From: Liopterus haemorrhoidalis
Taxonomy: Eukaryota; Arthropoda; Insecta; Coleoptera; Dytiscidae
Reading direction: 5' to 3'
DNA length: 64,000 bases
Assembly (NCBI GenBank): GCA_963971575.1
Contig: OZ020620.1
Span: forward strand, 35,789,992-35,853,991
Shown here: positions 63,417-64,000 of the stretch, piece by piece
How positions within the stretch are numbered: the first letter of the stretch is position 1
Layout: every line of letters starts with the position of its first letter
Position numbers and translations under genes: made by a program
The notes under the pieces: model-generated
The model's input: the letters and a program-made list of their open reading frames with translations, nothing else
Told to the model about the DNA's origin: nothing
Database searches by the model: none

Positions 63417-64000
63417 ACATATTTTTCGGACCATAAGACGCACCCCAAATTTATAGAAAAAATATTTATCGCGATAACTTGTACCAGCAACATTCTGTTC
63501 ATCTTCACTCTCTGTACTATCACTCAGAGCCGCAGTAAGGGGGGGGGGGGCTAGCGCACTAAGGAAAAGGGCGCCGATGAGCTTGACTAAGGGGCGCCAC
63601 ATTGCGAAAGTGAGGACCTTTTTTTGCTCTTCACTTGGATTTTGGGAGGTGAGGACCTTTTTTTTGCTCATCATCTAGATTTTGGGAGATGAGAATCTTG
63701 TTCTTGCTTACATTTATTTGACAAGTGCGCTAAAACACAGTTTTGTCCCTAACGCAAGTTTTCCTTACTGCGGCTCTGCCATCACTCGTTTGGTTAATGT
63801 CACTGTTCGTATTATTTTCGTCTGAACTATTGTTGTCAATCTCTTCAAAAACCAAGTCATCTTCGATACTATCCAATGCGTTGCTTATACCGCATTTCTT
63901 AAAAGACTTTATAATCGTCTTTTATTTAACAGCTTCCCATGAATTTACCCAGGTACTTCTGAAATTCTCGGTCCTTTCATACGTCCTGTTCGTGTAACAT
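63417..64000 (-). pseudogene. pogo/Tigger-like transposase C-terminus, split by a hAT MITE
   Basis: From the window edge the minus strand reads VNSWEAVK, then TIIKSFKKCGISNALDSIED and DLVFEEIDNNSSDENNTNSD, up to the hAT MITE. After it, STESEDEQNVAGTSYRDKYF follows, and the element end TTCGGACCATAAGACGCACC with TA outside (63418-63419). The IIKSFKKCGISNALDG-type block and acidic tail are typical of pogo/Tigger proteins. One in-frame stop; the rest is beyond the window. Confidence 0.75.
63525..63778. mobile_element. hAT MITE with 16 bp perfect ends
   Basis: CAGAGCCGCAGTAAGG and its perfect inverse CCTTACTGCGGCTCTG. The flanking octamers CTATCACT and CCATCACT match at 7 of 8 positions. The interior has a G-run and two GTGAGGACCTTTTTTT modules. 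It interrupts the pogo-like tail. Confidence 0.92.

Overview
This is about 64 kb of AT-rich nuclear DNA from an insect. The evidence is spliced genes with GT..AG introns and animal-type proteins, together with mariner, piggyBac, pogo, PIF/Harbinger, hAT, Penelope-like and non-LTR elements of kinds common in insects. The order is not settled. A beetle is plausible, but the sequence alone does not prove it.

Two conserved host genes can be read completely. They lie head to head about 190 bp apart. ANAPC2, the cullin-like scaffold subunit of the anaphase-promoting complex, is on the minus strand from 48307 to 38720 in 8 coding exons (775 codons). A GPR107/GPR108-type lung seven-transmembrane receptor is on the plus strand from 48496 to 58720 in 13 coding exons (552 codons). 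Every exon junction in both models keeps the reading frame and uses GT..AG. The 188 bp between the two start codons must hold both promoters. Three weaker host-type signals are a secreted-protein first exon with a TATA box (31258-30970, minus), a terminal-exon-like ORF whose last 186 bp recur exactly 1.6 kb away (33148-32821, minus), and a small exon-like block at 62151-62231 (plus).

The rest is mostly transposon-derived. 1-4 kb: a dispersed repeat, two mariner remnants, a hAT-like element and several hairpins. 4-7.4 kb: nested hAT elements and a jockey/CR1-like LINE split by a hAT element. 7.9-12.5 kb: a 976 bp foldback element, a MITE split by a LINE tail, two mariner deletion derivatives in inverted orientation, and a MITE with 47 bp perfect inverted repeats. 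13-21.5 kb: another mariner, a pogo-like element with perfect 25 bp ends, a hAT transposase tail, a MITE, a nearly complete Mos1-like mariner and a Penelope-like element. 21.5-31 kb: hAT MITEs, a LINE with a 14 bp target duplication, a THAP fragment, and a PIF/Harbinger element with a MITE nested in it. 31-38.5 kb: a pair of identical-type hAT MITEs with crossed target duplications, an exact 186 bp duplication, more MITEs and a LINE with a 17 bp target duplication. 38.7-58.7 kb: the two host genes, with introns full of LINE, mariner, THAP, Harbinger and MITE sequence. 59-64 kb: a tRNA-derived SINE, an unclassified TA-flanked element inserted into another repeat, a MITE inside a MITE, a piggyBac derivative on TTAA, and a pogo-like transposase tail interrupted by a hAT MITE.

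I found no clear, previously undescribed gene system. The observations most worth following are two 837 bp inverted Harbinger copies in different introns of the GPR107-like gene (possible back-splicing), the shared ANAPC2/GPR107 promoter interval, the exact 186 bp terminal-exon duplication, the crossed hAT target duplications, the unclassified element at 59357-60424, and several unusually perfect hairpins.
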